Made by a program: the position numbers and the translations under genes. Shown piece after piece: positions 51,334 to 59,575 of a stretch of 64,000 nt of DNA. How positions within the stretch are numbered: the stretch's first letter is position 1; every line of letters starts with the position of its first letter. The DNA is taken from the NCBI RefSeq assembly GCF_000758525.1, contig NZ_CP009241.1, positions 1,922,001 through 1,986,000 on the forward strand. The letters are read 5' to 3'. Below the pieces are notes generated by a model, which saw only the letters and a list, made by a program, of their open reading frames with translations, had not been told where the DNA came from and searched no databases. The DNA is from Paenibacillus sp. FSL H7-0357 (GTDB taxonomy: Bacteria > Bacillota > Bacilli > Paenibacillales > Paenibacillaceae).

Positions 51334-52096
51334 ACACACGTCCAAAATGAGCGATGCTGTCAAAGCCGGTCTCCTCGGCAATCTTTGTGACCCTGTCATT
51401 CGTATCCCGCAAACGGCGCTGCGCCTCCTGGACACGGACCGTATTGAGGTACTCGACAATGGTGAAGCCGGTGGTTTGCTTAAATAGGCGGCAGAGATAG
51501 GTGCTGCTGATAAAAAAGGTATCCGACAGCTCCGTTATCGTCAGCTTCTCGGCGTAATGGGTCTGTAAATATTCGATAATCTCATAGGTTTTGCGCTGTT
51601 TGTCATTGTTCACCGGAACGATGCTGTCCGGAGCCCTTTCCCGTATCCGGTTCATCCCGATGAGCAACTGCACCAGCAGGGTCTGCATAAAGGGGATGTG
51701 CTGCGCCCGCTCCGCCTTCTGTTCCTCCAGCATGGCGAAGAGAAGGTTCTCGATCATCCCCTGTTCATGCGCATCCGGGCGCAGCAGCAGGCATTGTCCA
51801 CTGAGAAAGGGAAGCTCCAGCGGGAGTTGCTCCATCAGCCTGTTAAGAAAGTCATGCCGGAAATTGATCAGGATCCGCTCATGGCGGCTTGTTCCTTTGG
51901 CTACAGTCCGGTGAAGCTCGTTGCGGTTAATAAAGATCAGATCGCCGCTGCGCAGCGCATATACCAGATTGTTGATGTAATAATTGCGCTCTCCTGCAAG
52001 CAGATAATAAATTTCATAGCTGTCGTGATAATGGTCGGAATCCATACTGAAGGTTCCGGCCCTTTTAATTTGTTCAATCATGAACGGGGGTTCCAT
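51281..52096 (-). CDS. AraC-family transcriptional regulator
   Basis: A 271-residue regulator with an N-terminal cupin-like domain (HYHDSYEIYYLLAGERNYYI, LIFINRNELHRT) and two C-terminal helix-turn-helix motifs (LTITELSDTFFISSTYLCRLF and RVTKIAEETGFDSIAHFGRVFK). AGGAGG lies 10 bases before ATG 52096. It is divergent from the Gfo/Idh/MocA gene, and a 16-bp direct repeat lies between them. Its 3' end overlaps the glycosidase gene on the other strand. Confidence 0.9.
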   Translation of the reverse strand: MEPPFMIEQIKRAGTFSMDSDHYHDSYEIYYLLAGERNYYINNLVYALRSGDLIFINRNELHRTVAKGTSRHERILINFRHDFLNRLMEQLPLELPFLSGQCLLLRPDAHEQGMIENLLFAMLEEQKAERAQHIPFMQTLLVQLLIGMNRIRERAPDSIVPVNNDKQRKTYEIIEYLQTHYAEKLTITELSDTFFISSTYLCRLFKQTTGFTIVEYLNTVRVQEAQRRLRDTNDRVTKIAEETGFDSIAHFGRVFKAIARRSPLQYRKQNR

Positions 52097-52121
52097 TTTT
52101 CACGCGCCTCCTCTATAAGAA

Positions 52122-52167
52122 GCTAAAATATGCATAGTATCACTAAAAAACGCTAAATAATGCTTAG
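52122..52167. promoter_or_regulatory. Direct-repeat operator between AraC and oxidoreductase genes
   Basis: GCTAAAATATGCATAG (52122-52137) and GCTAAATAATGCTTAG (52152-52167) match at 13 of 16 positions and start exactly 30 bp apart, about three helical turns. This arrangement suits an AraC-type dimer. Confidence 0.55.
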
Positions 52168-52200
52168 AAATAGATGTATTTTATACTATACACTATAGGA

Positions 52201-52214
52201 AGAAAACGCTTTTA
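52201..52214 (+). promoter_or_regulatory. Possible cre box before the oxidoreductase gene
   Basis: AGAAAACGCTTTTA matches 12 of 14 cre positions and lies 26 bases before the start codon. It is weaker than the other two cre boxes. Confidence 0.35.
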
Positions 52215-52240
52215 AATCAATAAGTGATGGAGTGATCCTT

Positions 52241-53527
52241 ATGTCCAAAAAGAAATATGCTTTCGTAGGAACCGGCGGCCGGGCGGAGTTTTTTTATGGT
52301 GAGATCACCACGAATTATCGTGAAACCTCTGAAATTGTAGGCTTTTGTGATGTGAATGGAGCAAGAATGGCGTATGCCAACACCCTGCTGGTGGAGAAAT
52401 ACGGATACCATGAGGTTCCTGTCTACAAAGCGAATGAATTTGACCGGATGATTGCGGAAACGCAGCCCGATGCCGTGATTGTAACCAGCATTGACCGCAC
52501 ACATCACCGCTATATCATCCGGGCGATGGAGCTTGGCTGTGATGTGATCTCCGAGAAGCCGATGACGACGGACGTAGAGAAATGCCAGGAGATTCTTGAG
52601 GCGATCGAACGCACCGGGCAGAAGCTGCGGGTGACCTTCAACTACCGCTATGCACCGCATAATACCAAAATCCGCGAGCTCTTGATGGAAGGGACTATTG
52701 GTGAAGTGCTGTCCGTCAACTTCGAGTGGCTGCTGAATACACAGCATGGTGCGGACTATTTCCGCAGATGGCACCGCGATAAGCGCAACAGCGGCGGCCT
52801 GCTGGTTCACAAGTCTACCCACCATTTCGATCTCATGAACTTTTGGCTGGACTCTAAGCCGGATACAGTCTTTGCAATGGGCGATTTGCGCTTTTATGGC
52901 CGGGAAAATGCCGAGAACCGGGGAGTAACCGAATTTTACCAGCGGGTGCACGGCAGCGCAGCAGCGCAGAATGATCCGTTTGCCCTCCATCTCAAAGATA
53001 ACGAGCAGCTGAAACGGATGTATTTGGATACCGAGCAGGAAGACGGGTATTTGCGTGACCAGAGCGTGTTCGGCGATAACATCAGCATTGAGGATACGAT
53101 GGGTGTAATGGTCAAATACAAGAATAAGACGATTATGAACTATTCGCTTAATGCTTATCTGCCGTGGGAGGGCTTCAATGTAGTATTCAACGGCACCAAG
53201 GGGCGGCTGGAGGTCAAGGTCGTAGAACAATCCTATGTCAATGCCGGAGGCGGCAAGGAACTGGAGGGGGCGGTAAAAGATAAGCAGATTACTGTCTATC
53301 CGCAATTTGCCGCACCGTATGAAGTGGAGATTGAGGAAGGCATCGGCGGTCACGGGGGAGGCGACCCGGTGATGCTGCGGGATATTTTTGAACGGCCTGC
53401 CGAAGACCGGTTTCGGCGTGCAGCCTCCCATATGGATGGAGCCTGGTCGATCATGACAGGAATCGCCGCCAACCGCTCCATGGCCACCGGGCTGCCGGTG
53501 AAGGTGGATCAATTGATTCAGCTGTAG
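52241..53527 (+). CDS. Gfo/Idh/MocA-family oxidoreductase
   Basis: A 428-residue NAD(P)-dependent oxidoreductase. The N-terminal Rossmann motif is YAFVGTGGRAEFFYG, followed by VTSIDRTHHRYIIRAMELGC and DVISEKPMTTD (the EKP lysine). The C-terminal beta sheet domain carries GGLLVHKSTHHFDLMNFWLD (His). It oxidises or reduces a sugar or polyol. ATG 52241 follows GGAGTGA; a GTG at 52232 is in frame. It is regulated with the divergent AraC gene by inference. Confidence 0.9.
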   Translation: MSKKKYAFVGTGGRAEFFYGEITTNYRETSEIVGFCDVNGARMAYANTLLVEKYGYHEVPVYKANEFDRMIAETQPDAVIVTSIDRTHHRYIIRAMELGCDVISEKPMTTDVEKCQEILEAIERTGQKLRVTFNYRYAPHNTKIRELLMEGTIGEVLSVNFEWLLNTQHGADYFRRWHRDKRNSGGLLVHKSTHHFDLMNFWLDSKPDTVFAMGDLRFYGRENAENRGVTEFYQRVHGSAAAQNDPFALHLKDNEQLKRMYLDTEQEDGYLRDQSVFGDNISIEDTMGVMVKYKNKTIMNYSLNAYLPWEGFNVVFNGTKGRLEVKVVEQSYVNAGGGKELEGAVKDKQITVYPQFAAPYEVEIEEGIGGHGGGDPVMLRDIFERPAEDRFRRAASHMDGAWSIMTGIAANRSMATGLPVKVDQLIQL

Positions 53528-53964
53528 GTTCATGGCAGGTTCACCTTAAACCTCTAGTGATTTCTAATGCGACTACTTTGGTAATCTGATGAGGCTTGCG
53601 GGATCGCACCGAATTGGCTCCTGGCTTCTGACTTCTGACTTCTGGCCTCTGACGCCTGGCGGCTGGCTCCTGGATCCTGGCGCATATAATAGGTATTAAG
53701 AGCCATAACGGGAAATACGCCCGCTGATTTTACGCCCATCACATAACGGGAGACATTATAGGGAAATGCGCCCGCTAAATCTGGCGTTAGAAGAAGTAAA
53801 GCTAATTCGCCAAAAATTAGAGGGATAATTTCCTTTTAATGGTATATTAACATCGAATTAGAGTGATTTACCGGGTGTAATTCCCGCTACTGAAATGTTG
53901 CTTTACCGCCAGACTTTCGCAGGTGCATCACAGATGATCCTATAACCGCCTATAACAACAACAC
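53528..53964. other. Non-coding stretch with low-complexity and direct repeats
   Basis: No gene is seen. At 53618-53682 runs a tract of degenerate CTTCTGA / CCTCTGA / CTCCTGG units. At 53710-53725 and 53761-53776 a 16-bp direct repeat (GGGAAATACGCCCGCT, one change in the second) is spaced 51 bases. Beyond 53780 the stretch is AT-rich and ends in a strong terminator. Confidence 0.5.
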
Positions 53965-54007
53965 AGCCAGCAGGAACGCGTGAAACGCGGTTTCCTGCTG
54001 GCTTTTT
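53965..54007 (+). terminator. Strong terminator without an obvious upstream gene
   Basis: AGCCAGCAGGAA pairs with TTCCTGCTGGCT, with an inner CGCG/CGCG stem, followed by TTTTT. The nearest upstream stop is 440 bases away, so it may end a small RNA. Confidence 0.8.
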
Positions 54008-54163
54008 GTGCGCCTTTCTGCGAGGGGCGGTCAACCAATTGTCGACAGGCGGTAAAGTCACTATTCTAACGGCCGGTCATTGTCGAATTAGGGCCCCGGG
54101 TGACATAATCAAAGCATACAGAAACAACTCTGGCAACGAATCTACAGGAAGGCGTGAAGACAA

Positions 54164-54310
54164 TTGGGAGTTTTCCGCAAGCAATCATTCCGCAGCAAGC
54201 TCAAAACCGCATTTCTGGCTGTAATCCTGCTGTCGGTGCTGATGACCGGAGGACTGTCCTACTCCATATCGGCGGCGATTCTGGAGAAAAATGCGCTCGA
54301 TGGCGGGTCG
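54164..54310 (+). pseudogene. Sensor kinase N-terminal fragment
   Basis: TTG 54164 reads GVFRKQSFRSKLKTAFLAVI and continues to SYSISAAILEKNAL, a YesM-like N terminus with one membrane helix. About 45 codons remain. At about 54290 the homology ends and an SGNH hydrolase fragment begins in another frame. It is a deletion remnant. Confidence 0.6.
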
Positions 54311-54716
54311 GCTGATCGCCAGCCTTCCCGCCGATCTGATCACGCTCTGTGTCGGCGTGAACGTCTACGGCGCCGCCACGCTGAGCCCGCGTGTCTTCGC
54401 TCCGGCGCTCATCGGCATGCTGCTGTCGATTCGCGAGCGGCATCCGCTCACTCAGCTGTTCGTGATCTCGCCGATCTACGGCTCGGAGCGTGAGACCGAG
54501 CCGAACAAGCTGGGCTTCACGCTCCCGATGATGCGTGAAGAAATAGCCCGGACCGTCGAAGTGTTCCGGGCCCGGGGGGACAGCCGTATGCACTACCGCG
54601 ACGGCCTGTCCTGGTTCGGCGTGTCCGACAGCGTACGCCTGCCGGACGGCCTGCATCCGAACGCCGAGGGCTATGAGCTGCTCGGCGCCCGGTTTGCGGA
54701 GCGGATTCTGCGGTAA
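54291..54716 (+). pseudogene. SGNH/GDSL hydrolase C-terminal fragment
   Basis: The 141 codons hold block III (LCVGVNVYGAA) and block V (LPDGLHPNAEGYELLG), but block I with the nucleophile serine is missing. The likely deletion joined it to the kinase fragment, with the junction near 54290. It could still be translated from ATG 54291 or 54300, but the product would lack the catalytic serine. Confidence 0.65.
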
Positions 54717-54730
54717 TCCGCATAGCAGCA

Positions 54731-54777
54731 AAGGGCATCCTTGCGGGCAGGATAATCTGCCGCGGGGATGCCCTTTT
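54731..54777 (+). terminator. Terminator after the SGNH fragment
   Basis: AAGGGCATCC pairs with GGATGCCCTT, with an inner GGGCAG/CTGCC stem, followed by TTTTT. Confidence 0.85.
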
Positions 54778-54923
54778 TGCCGTCCTTTGCTAAGGACGGC
54801 AAAGTCGGTTCTTCTTATTGTATAGAGCTGCTGCAATTTGAAAAATTGCAGCGCTCTCGCAAACTTGATGACACGCAGGTGCGGACTCGCACTGAGCGTG
54901 TACAAGTGTTAGGAATCCGCACG

Positions 54924-54995
54924 TAAAAGTACCTTTGAATTCACCACCCGCGGTCTATTTGGTGGAATGAAGTGTAAAGGTACCTTTGATTCCCC
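54924..54995. repeat. Short direct repeat at the 3' end of the ABC-2 operon
   Basis: AAAAGTACCTTTGAATTC and AAAGGTACCTTTGATTC flank a small hairpin (CACC ... GGTG). The second unit contains the perfect 12-bp palindrome AAAGGTACCTTT. Its role is unknown. Confidence 0.45.
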
Positions 54996-54999
54996 CGGC

Positions 55000-55812
55000 T
55001 TACAACGGCAGGTCGCGCTGCCGGAAAATCTGGATGCCTGCAGCGAAGGCCAGCAGCCCGGTCAGGAGCAGCCAGAAGGAAATCCAGGCGACATCCGCCG
55101 TGCCTTGCACGATATCGCCGGGGCGGTAGAAGCTGAACAACGTGAAGTAGCGCAGCGCATCCAGTTTATCTGTGATTTTCGCGAGAATATCGATTGTGAA
55201 GAAACCGAAGGTGATGCCTCCGGAAGTCCCGAGTGCTTTCTTCTCGTCATTGCATACACAGGAGACCAGAAAGACAAGGCCGCCAATGGCAAAAAACAAC
55301 AGGAACGCAACGGTGTTAAGCTGGGTAAACCGGCCCATGCCGAATTCATATTCCGTACCAAGAAACCAGAGCTTGCCGGCGAATCCGGCCAGTGTGGTTA
55401 CAGTCATAATAATGAACAGTGAGGTGACCAGCACGAGTGCCTGCGTAAAGGCAACCTTGCGGCGTGTGGTCGGCGTGGCCAGCAGATAGGCCATGGAGCC
55501 GCGGTCCACTAACCTTGCTACCAGCTGGGTAGACATCTGCACACAAACGATGGACAGGATCAGCACCAGGATGAGCCCGTAATATTCTCCCGAAATGAAG
55601 GCTTCGGCATTGGCGAAGCCATTGCTCAGTCCAAAGGCGTTGCTGACCCCCTCGGGCATGGCTTTTACAAGATCATCAATGGCTTTCGTATTGTCCGCAA
55701 GTCCCGGATACAGCCAGATCATAAACACAATATAGAAGGCGGAACCAAAGGCGTAATTCATAATGCCTTTCAAATTGACCCGCATCATTTCTTTATAGAG
55801 TGGAAGATTCAT
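55000..55812 (-). CDS. ABC-2 type transporter permease
   Basis: A 270-residue membrane protein with six helices, in the ABC-2 exporter pattern: an N-terminal helix, then LILVLILSIVCVQMSTQLVARLV, and the loop RGSMAYLLATPTTRRKVAFT between helices 2 and 3. It works with the ATPase encoded immediately upstream, whose stop overlaps its start by four bases. It resembles BcrB/YhfP-type multidrug or peptide exporters; the cargo is unknown. Confidence 0.88.
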   Translation of the reverse strand: MNLPLYKEMMRVNLKGIMNYAFGSAFYIVFMIWLYPGLADNTKAIDDLVKAMPEGVSNAFGLSNGFANAEAFISGEYYGLILVLILSIVCVQMSTQLVARLVDRGSMAYLLATPTTRRKVAFTQALVLVTSLFIIMTVTTLAGFAGKLWFLGTEYEFGMGRFTQLNTVAFLLFFAIGGLVFLVSCVCNDEKKALGTSGGITFGFFTIDILAKITDKLDALRYFTLFSFYRPGDIVQGTADVAWISFWLLLTGLLAFAAGIQIFRQRDLPL

Positions 55813-56696
55813 TGGACACCCGCCTCACGATCATAATAATTCATGAAAATATCTTCCAGATTCTGCGTCGATACATCGAGACTTCGAATCCGGAAATTGG
55901 CGATCTCCCGGGTGAATTCATTGTAATTTCCCTGTACGGCAATCCGCACCAGGTTTCCTTCACAGGTAAGCACCTGCAGGCCGGAGGAGGCAAAACGCTC
56001 CGCTTCTTCGGCCGTTTCAAAAATGATCTCGAACAGCTTGCGCTGCATCGACTGCAGTTCATGAATGTTTTTGACGGCGATGATCTTCCCGTCCTTGATA
56101 ATTGCTGCCCGGTCGCAGGTGCGTTCGATCTCCTGGAAGCTGTGGGAAGACATCAGGAAGGTGGTTCCCGCTGCTTTTTCCTCCAGCACGAGTTCAATAA
56201 ATACCTTCTGCATCAGCGGGTCCAGGCCTGAGGTCGGTTCATCGAGAATAATAACGTCGGGGCTGTGCATGAAGGCGGCAACAATTCCAACCTTCTGCTT
56301 CATGCCCTTTGACATCTTGCGGATCGGGGTGGCGGCATCAAATTGCAGCCGGTCGATCAGCTGTTCACGTTTGGCAGAGTTTTTCACACCCTGCATCGAA
56401 GTCATGAAATCAAGAAAACCTTTGCCGGTCATGCCGTCAATAAAGTTAATCTCTCCCGGCAAATACCCGGTATGCCTCTGTACTGTTCCCTGTCCCTTCC
56501 AGACATCCAGCCCGTTAATCGTGACAGAACCCCGGTCCGGCTTCATGAATCCCATAATATGCCGGATCGTTGTCGATTTCCCTGCTCCGTTAGGCCCCAG
56601 GAAACCGAAGACCTCGCCTCTCGCTACCGTGAACGATACTTCTTCAATCCCTCTGCCGTTTGAAAACCGTTTGGTTAAGCCCTCTACCTTCAGCAT
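55809..56696 (-). CDS. ABC transporter ATP-binding protein
   Basis: A 295-residue ATPase. Walker A is GPNGAGKST, the signature is KMSKGMKQKVGIV, Walker B VIILDEPTSGLDP and the H-loop SSHSF. The C-terminal 80 residues resemble the extra domain of drug-export ATPases of the BcrA/CcmA type. ATG 56696 has GGGGGTG four bases upstream on the minus strand. Transcribed from a promoter that overlaps a TetR-type dyad. Confidence 0.93.
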   Translation of the reverse strand: MLKVEGLTKRFSNGRGIEEVSFTVARGEVFGFLGPNGAGKSTTIRHIMGFMKPDRGSVTINGLDVWKGQGTVQRHTGYLPGEINFIDGMTGKGFLDFMTSMQGVKNSAKREQLIDRLQFDAATPIRKMSKGMKQKVGIVAAFMHSPDVIILDEPTSGLDPLMQKVFIELVLEEKAAGTTFLMSSHSFQEIERTCDRAAIIKDGKIIAVKNIHELQSMQRKLFEIIFETAEEAERFASSGLQVLTCEGNLVRIAVQGNYNEFTREIANFRIRSLDVSTQNLEDIFMNYYDREAGVQ

Positions 56697-56717
56697 GCTG
56701 CACCCCCGCCGTAATAA

Positions 56718-56778
56718 TGAAATATTAGTGGCTGTATATTTCATATGTTATAATAGTCCCGGGAATTACCTAAGTCAA
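56718..56778 (-). promoter_or_regulatory. Promoter and operator of the ABC-2 operon
   Basis: On the minus strand TTGACT (56778-56773), a 17-bp spacer and TATTAT (56755-56750) form a good promoter. The dyad TGAAATAT / ATATTTCA (56718-56725 and 56736-56743) covers the start of transcription and suits repression by the divergent TetR protein. Confidence 0.6.
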
Positions 56779-56857
56779 TATAATTATGAACTCATATGAA
56801 TAATATATTTCATTATTTTTCGGACAGTACACAAAATGGTCAAGTTAGGGTGAAGAC

Positions 56858-57463
56858 ATGAACGGCTTCGAGAAGAGAAAGGCAATGATCAAGGGGAATA
56901 TTATGAAGACAACCATGGTCATGCTGAGGACCTGGGAGCCGAAGCGGCTGCGGATTGCTGATATTGCCAAGGAGGCGGAAGTCTCGCAGGTCACGATTTA
57001 TAATTATTTTGGCAGCAAGGAAGAGCTGCTTAAGGAGTCTTTCAAGGATTTTATTCAGCGGGCCATCCGGGAATTCGAGGAAGAAATGCTGAAGAAACAG
57101 TCGCTGAGGGAACTGATCAGTTACACTATTTTTAAGGAGAAAGAAACGTATTACAACCTGTCACCGGCGCTGATCAAGGAGGTTATGTTTGATGACCCGG
57201 AGATGTACGCGTACATTCAGGAGCAGCATGATACCAAGATAATTCCACTGATGGTCAAAATGCTGGAGGACGGAAAAGCGAGCGGTGAAATTTCGGATAA
57301 GGTCTCTGTAGAGGCGTTCCTGATGCTTATTCAAATCTACATGAAGAGTTCCGAGGAAATGCTTGGGGTGATGGAAAAACACGAGGATAAAGCTGCTTTT
57401 CTGGATGAGCTGCTGCATCTTTTCTTTTATGGGCTTTGCGGGCAGGAGCTTCCCGGGGTATAA
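56858..57463 (+). CDS. TetR/AcrR-family regulator
   Basis: A 201-residue regulator. The N-terminal helix-turn-helix is RIADIAKEAEVSQVTIYNYF, followed by GSKEELLKESFKDF and an all-helical ligand-binding domain. It is divergent from the ABC-2 operon, 161 bases apart, and probably represses it. GGGTGAAG precedes ATG 56858. Confidence 0.92.
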   Translation: MNGFEKRKAMIKGNIMKTTMVMLRTWEPKRLRIADIAKEAEVSQVTIYNYFGSKEELLKESFKDFIQRAIREFEEEMLKKQSLRELISYTIFKEKETYYNLSPALIKEVMFDDPEMYAYIQEQHDTKIIPLMVKMLEDGKASGEISDKVSVEAFLMLIQIYMKSSEEMLGVMEKHEDKAAFLDELLHLFFYGLCGQELPGV

Positions 57464-57537
57464 CCGGCTGTCTTGTCACCTGTCCGCAACTGGGGAGGAC
57501 AGCCGGAAGATGTCTATCTTTTCGAAGCGATGTGCGG

Positions 57538-57993
57538 CTAGAGCAGTGATTTGAAGGAATGGCGGATGACGTCGCCGCGGCTGATAATGCCTACGAGCAC
57601 ACGTCCGCGTTCAACCGGAACCTTTTTGATCTGTTTTTTGCCCAGAATGGCGGCGATCCGTTCGATGTCTTCGTCCCAGGATACCGTGATGACTTTCTTT
57701 TTGGCAATTGCCATCACATTTAGATTCAGCAGCTTCCGGGTCCGTTCTTCGTACTCATCCTCATCGCCTTTAATCACATTCAATTGGAAAAAGGAATCAA
57801 CGATGACATCATCATGTTTGCCGATATAGCGCATTATGTCTCCATCGCTTAAATAAGCGACAATTTCGTTTCTGTCGTTGATGACTGGCATGCCGCTGAT
57901 CCGGTGCTGAATGCATTTCTCAATAAAGGTCCGTACGGTATCATATTCTTTGACCTTGTAGACCTGCGTGATCATAAATTCATGAGCTTTCAT
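57538..57993 (-). CDS. CBS-domain protein
   Basis: A 151-residue protein made of two CBS motifs (residues 8-65: YDTVRTFIEKCIQHRISGMP and VINDRNEIVAYLSDGDIMRY; residues 90-150: KVITVSWDEDIERIAAILG and KKVPVERGRVLVGIISRGDV). Such stand-alone CBS pairs bind adenine nucleotides and act as energy sensors. ATG 57993 has GGGGGAAC on the minus strand. It is divergent from a MarR regulator and shares its operator region. Confidence 0.9.
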   Translation of the reverse strand: MKAHEFMITQVYKVKEYDTVRTFIEKCIQHRISGMPVINDRNEIVAYLSDGDIMRYIGKHDDVIVDSFFQLNVIKGDEDEYEERTRKLLNLNVMAIAKKKVITVSWDEDIERIAAILGKKQIKKVPVERGRVLVGIISRGDVIRHSFKSLL

Positions 57994-58033
57994 AAAGTTC
58001 CCCCAGTAACAATTCACTAGCTTTTATAAGAAT

Positions 58034-58134
58034 AACTTGTATAATGAAACTATATACTTGTATTATACAAGTTGCCATGATGATGTCAATAATCATCCGT
58101 GTATTCCTATGAAAATTACTTGTATCACTATAAT
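58034..58134. promoter_or_regulatory. Divergent operator region with ACTTGTAT boxes
   Basis: The perfect palindrome ACTTGTAT-T-ATACAAGT (58056-58072) is flanked by two single boxes, ACTTGTAT at 58035-58042 and 58118-58125. TATAAT-like -10 boxes overlap them on both strands. It suits control of the CBS and MarR genes by the MarR protein. Confidence 0.65.
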
Positions 58135-58167
58135 ATGCTTCAGCTGAGAGAGAGGTCACAACCTGCC

Positions 58168-58599
58168 ATGGAGAAACGTCCGATAGAAACCATAGAACTG
58201 GAAATGTCAATTCTCAGCCGCCGTTTGACTTCAATGAGCACATATAAAAAACTCGGTATGCTGGACTTCTCCGCGTATCTGCTGCTGCGTCAAATCGCCT
58301 CGCATGGCTCGGCCGGTGTTAAGGCGCTGTCTGAGGAATTCCGGCTGGATATCTCTACGATCAGCAGACAGGCGTCAACGCTGGAGCAGAAGGGTTATCT
58401 GTTCCGTGAACCGGACCCGCAGGACGGAAGGGCTTATACGCTGCAGATTTCTGAACTTGGACTTAACATGCTGAAACAGAACATGGATATCCGCCAGGAT
58501 AAGGTCGGCAAAATGCTGGAGGACTGGACCGAAGAGGAACGGGAGAATTTCGGGCAGCTGCTGCAGAAGCTGAACGACGCTATTTTTCGAGAAATGTAA
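58168..58599 (+). CDS. MarR-family regulator
   Basis: A 143-residue winged-helix regulator (AGVKALSEEFRLDISTISRQ, TLEQKGYLFREPDPQDGRAY, the DxRxxxLxL-type wing as DGRAYTLQIS). ATG 58168 fits best; longer in-frame starts lack a ribosome binding site. Probably autoregulated through the palindrome at 58056. The second MarR gene follows 36 bases later. Confidence 0.88.
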   Translation: MEKRPIETIELEMSILSRRLTSMSTYKKLGMLDFSAYLLLRQIASHGSAGVKALSEEFRLDISTISRQASTLEQKGYLFREPDPQDGRAYTLQISELGLNMLKQNMDIRQDKVGKMLEDWTEEERENFGQLLQKLNDAIFREM

Positions 58600-58635
58600 G
58601 GTAAGGGTATGACCTACTATAACCGGAGGTGTCTT

Positions 58636-59148
58636 ATGAATCCCCAGGATAGTCAAGAAGAAAAGCTGCTAATGGTATTCGAGAACATCAAACGCTTGAC
58701 CACCCGCACCAAATGGAATGATTCGATTCCCCACGGGGAATTTCTTATGATGTTCGCCATCAATGTCATGATGAAGAAAGAAAGTAGAGAACCGGAGGCG
58801 CCGGAGTGTCCGGGAGTCATGATCTCCAAATTAAGCGAGCTGCTGCAAATCAGCAGACCCACCGCCTCGCAGGTTGTCAGCTCTCTGGAAGAGAAGGGGT
58901 ATATTGAACGCGCTATGTCTGTAACAGACCGCAGAGTGATCTATATCAGCCTTACGGAACAGGGGCAGACGGAATTCAACAAGAAGATGGAGCGGTATTC
59001 CTGCGTCATGAACGAGATTATTGAGAAGGTGGGCCGGGAAGAGGTCAACCAGTTGATTGACACTTGTGAACGCCTGAGGAATGTGGTGGATGAGGTGAGA
59101 GAGCAGCTGGTGTCCAGTCAGGGCATGATTGAGGAAATAATAGTTTAG
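58636..59148 (+). CDS. MarR-family regulator (second)
   Basis: A 170-residue regulator with LSELLQISRPTASQVVSSLEEKGYI and the wing VTDRRVIYISLTEQG. GGAGGTG lies five bases before ATG 58636. It is probably co-transcribed with the first MarR gene. A membrane target such as a drug exporter is common in this family, but none lies directly downstream. Confidence 0.9.
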   Translation: MNPQDSQEEKLLMVFENIKRLTTRTKWNDSIPHGEFLMMFAINVMMKKESREPEAPECPGVMISKLSELLQISRPTASQVVSSLEEKGYIERAMSVTDRRVIYISLTEQGQTEFNKKMERYSCVMNEIIEKVGREEVNQLIDTCERLRNVVDEVREQLVSSQGMIEEIIV

Positions 59149-59162
59149 AAAAAAGAAAAAAA

Positions 59163-59195
59163 CGGGCCTTGGAGTATCTTCCAAGGCTTGTTCTA
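59163..59195 (+). terminator. Weak terminator after the second MarR gene
   Basis: GCCTTGGA pairs with TCCAAGGC around a short loop, followed by TTGTTCT. The T-run is poor. Confidence 0.5.
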
Positions 59196-59259
59196 CATTC
59201 ATGGATAATTGGGAGCTCCCCTATTGTAATTTTAGTGAAAATGGTATATTCTACATATA

Positions 59260-59274
59260 GAAATATTTCGAAAT
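59260..59274. promoter_or_regulatory. Overlapping palindromes before sdpR
   Basis: GAAATATTTC (59260-59269) and ATTTCGAAAT (59265-59274) are two perfect 10-bp palindromes that share five bases, 33 bases before the start. They suit an ArsR-type autorepressor. Confidence 0.5.
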
Positions 59275-59306
59275 GATTTTGATCTAATTGTTAACGGGAG
59301 GTGCGC

Positions 59307-59573
59307 ATGGGAATTAAGGATACTTTCAAAGCTCTGTCGGATGAATACCGCAGAGAGATGCTCGAAATGCTGAAGGGCGGAAGGATGACCGCAGGAAGCA
59401 TCGGCGAACGCTTTGAGATGACGCAGGCGACCGTGTCGCATCATCTGTCCGTACTCCGGGAGGCCGATCTGGTCCGCACCGAGCGGGACGGAAAGTATAT
59501 TTATTATGAACTGAACACCAGTGTATTTGACGATGTAATGAAGTGGATTCTAGCGTTCAAAGAGGAGGAATGA
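59307..59573 (+). CDS. sdpR: SdpR-like ArsR-family autorepressor
   Basis: An 88-residue ArsR-type winged-helix protein (FKALSDEYRREMLEMLKGGR, MTAGSIGERFEMTQATVSHH, LSVLREADLVRTERDGKYIY). It has no metal-binding Cys set, consistent with SdpR. In B. subtilis SdpR represses sdpRI and is sequestered by SdpI. GGGAGGTG lies before ATG 59307. The stop is three bases before the SdpI start. Confidence 0.88.
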   Translation: MGIKDTFKALSDEYRREMLEMLKGGRMTAGSIGERFEMTQATVSHHLSVLREADLVRTERDGKYIYYELNTSVFDDVMKWILAFKEEE

Positions 59574-59575
59574 AG

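Noticed and set aside
52217..53533. A 438-codon minus-strand frame opposite the Gfo/Idh/MocA gene
   Set aside because: Antisense shadow of a clear enzyme gene; composition follows the opposite strand.
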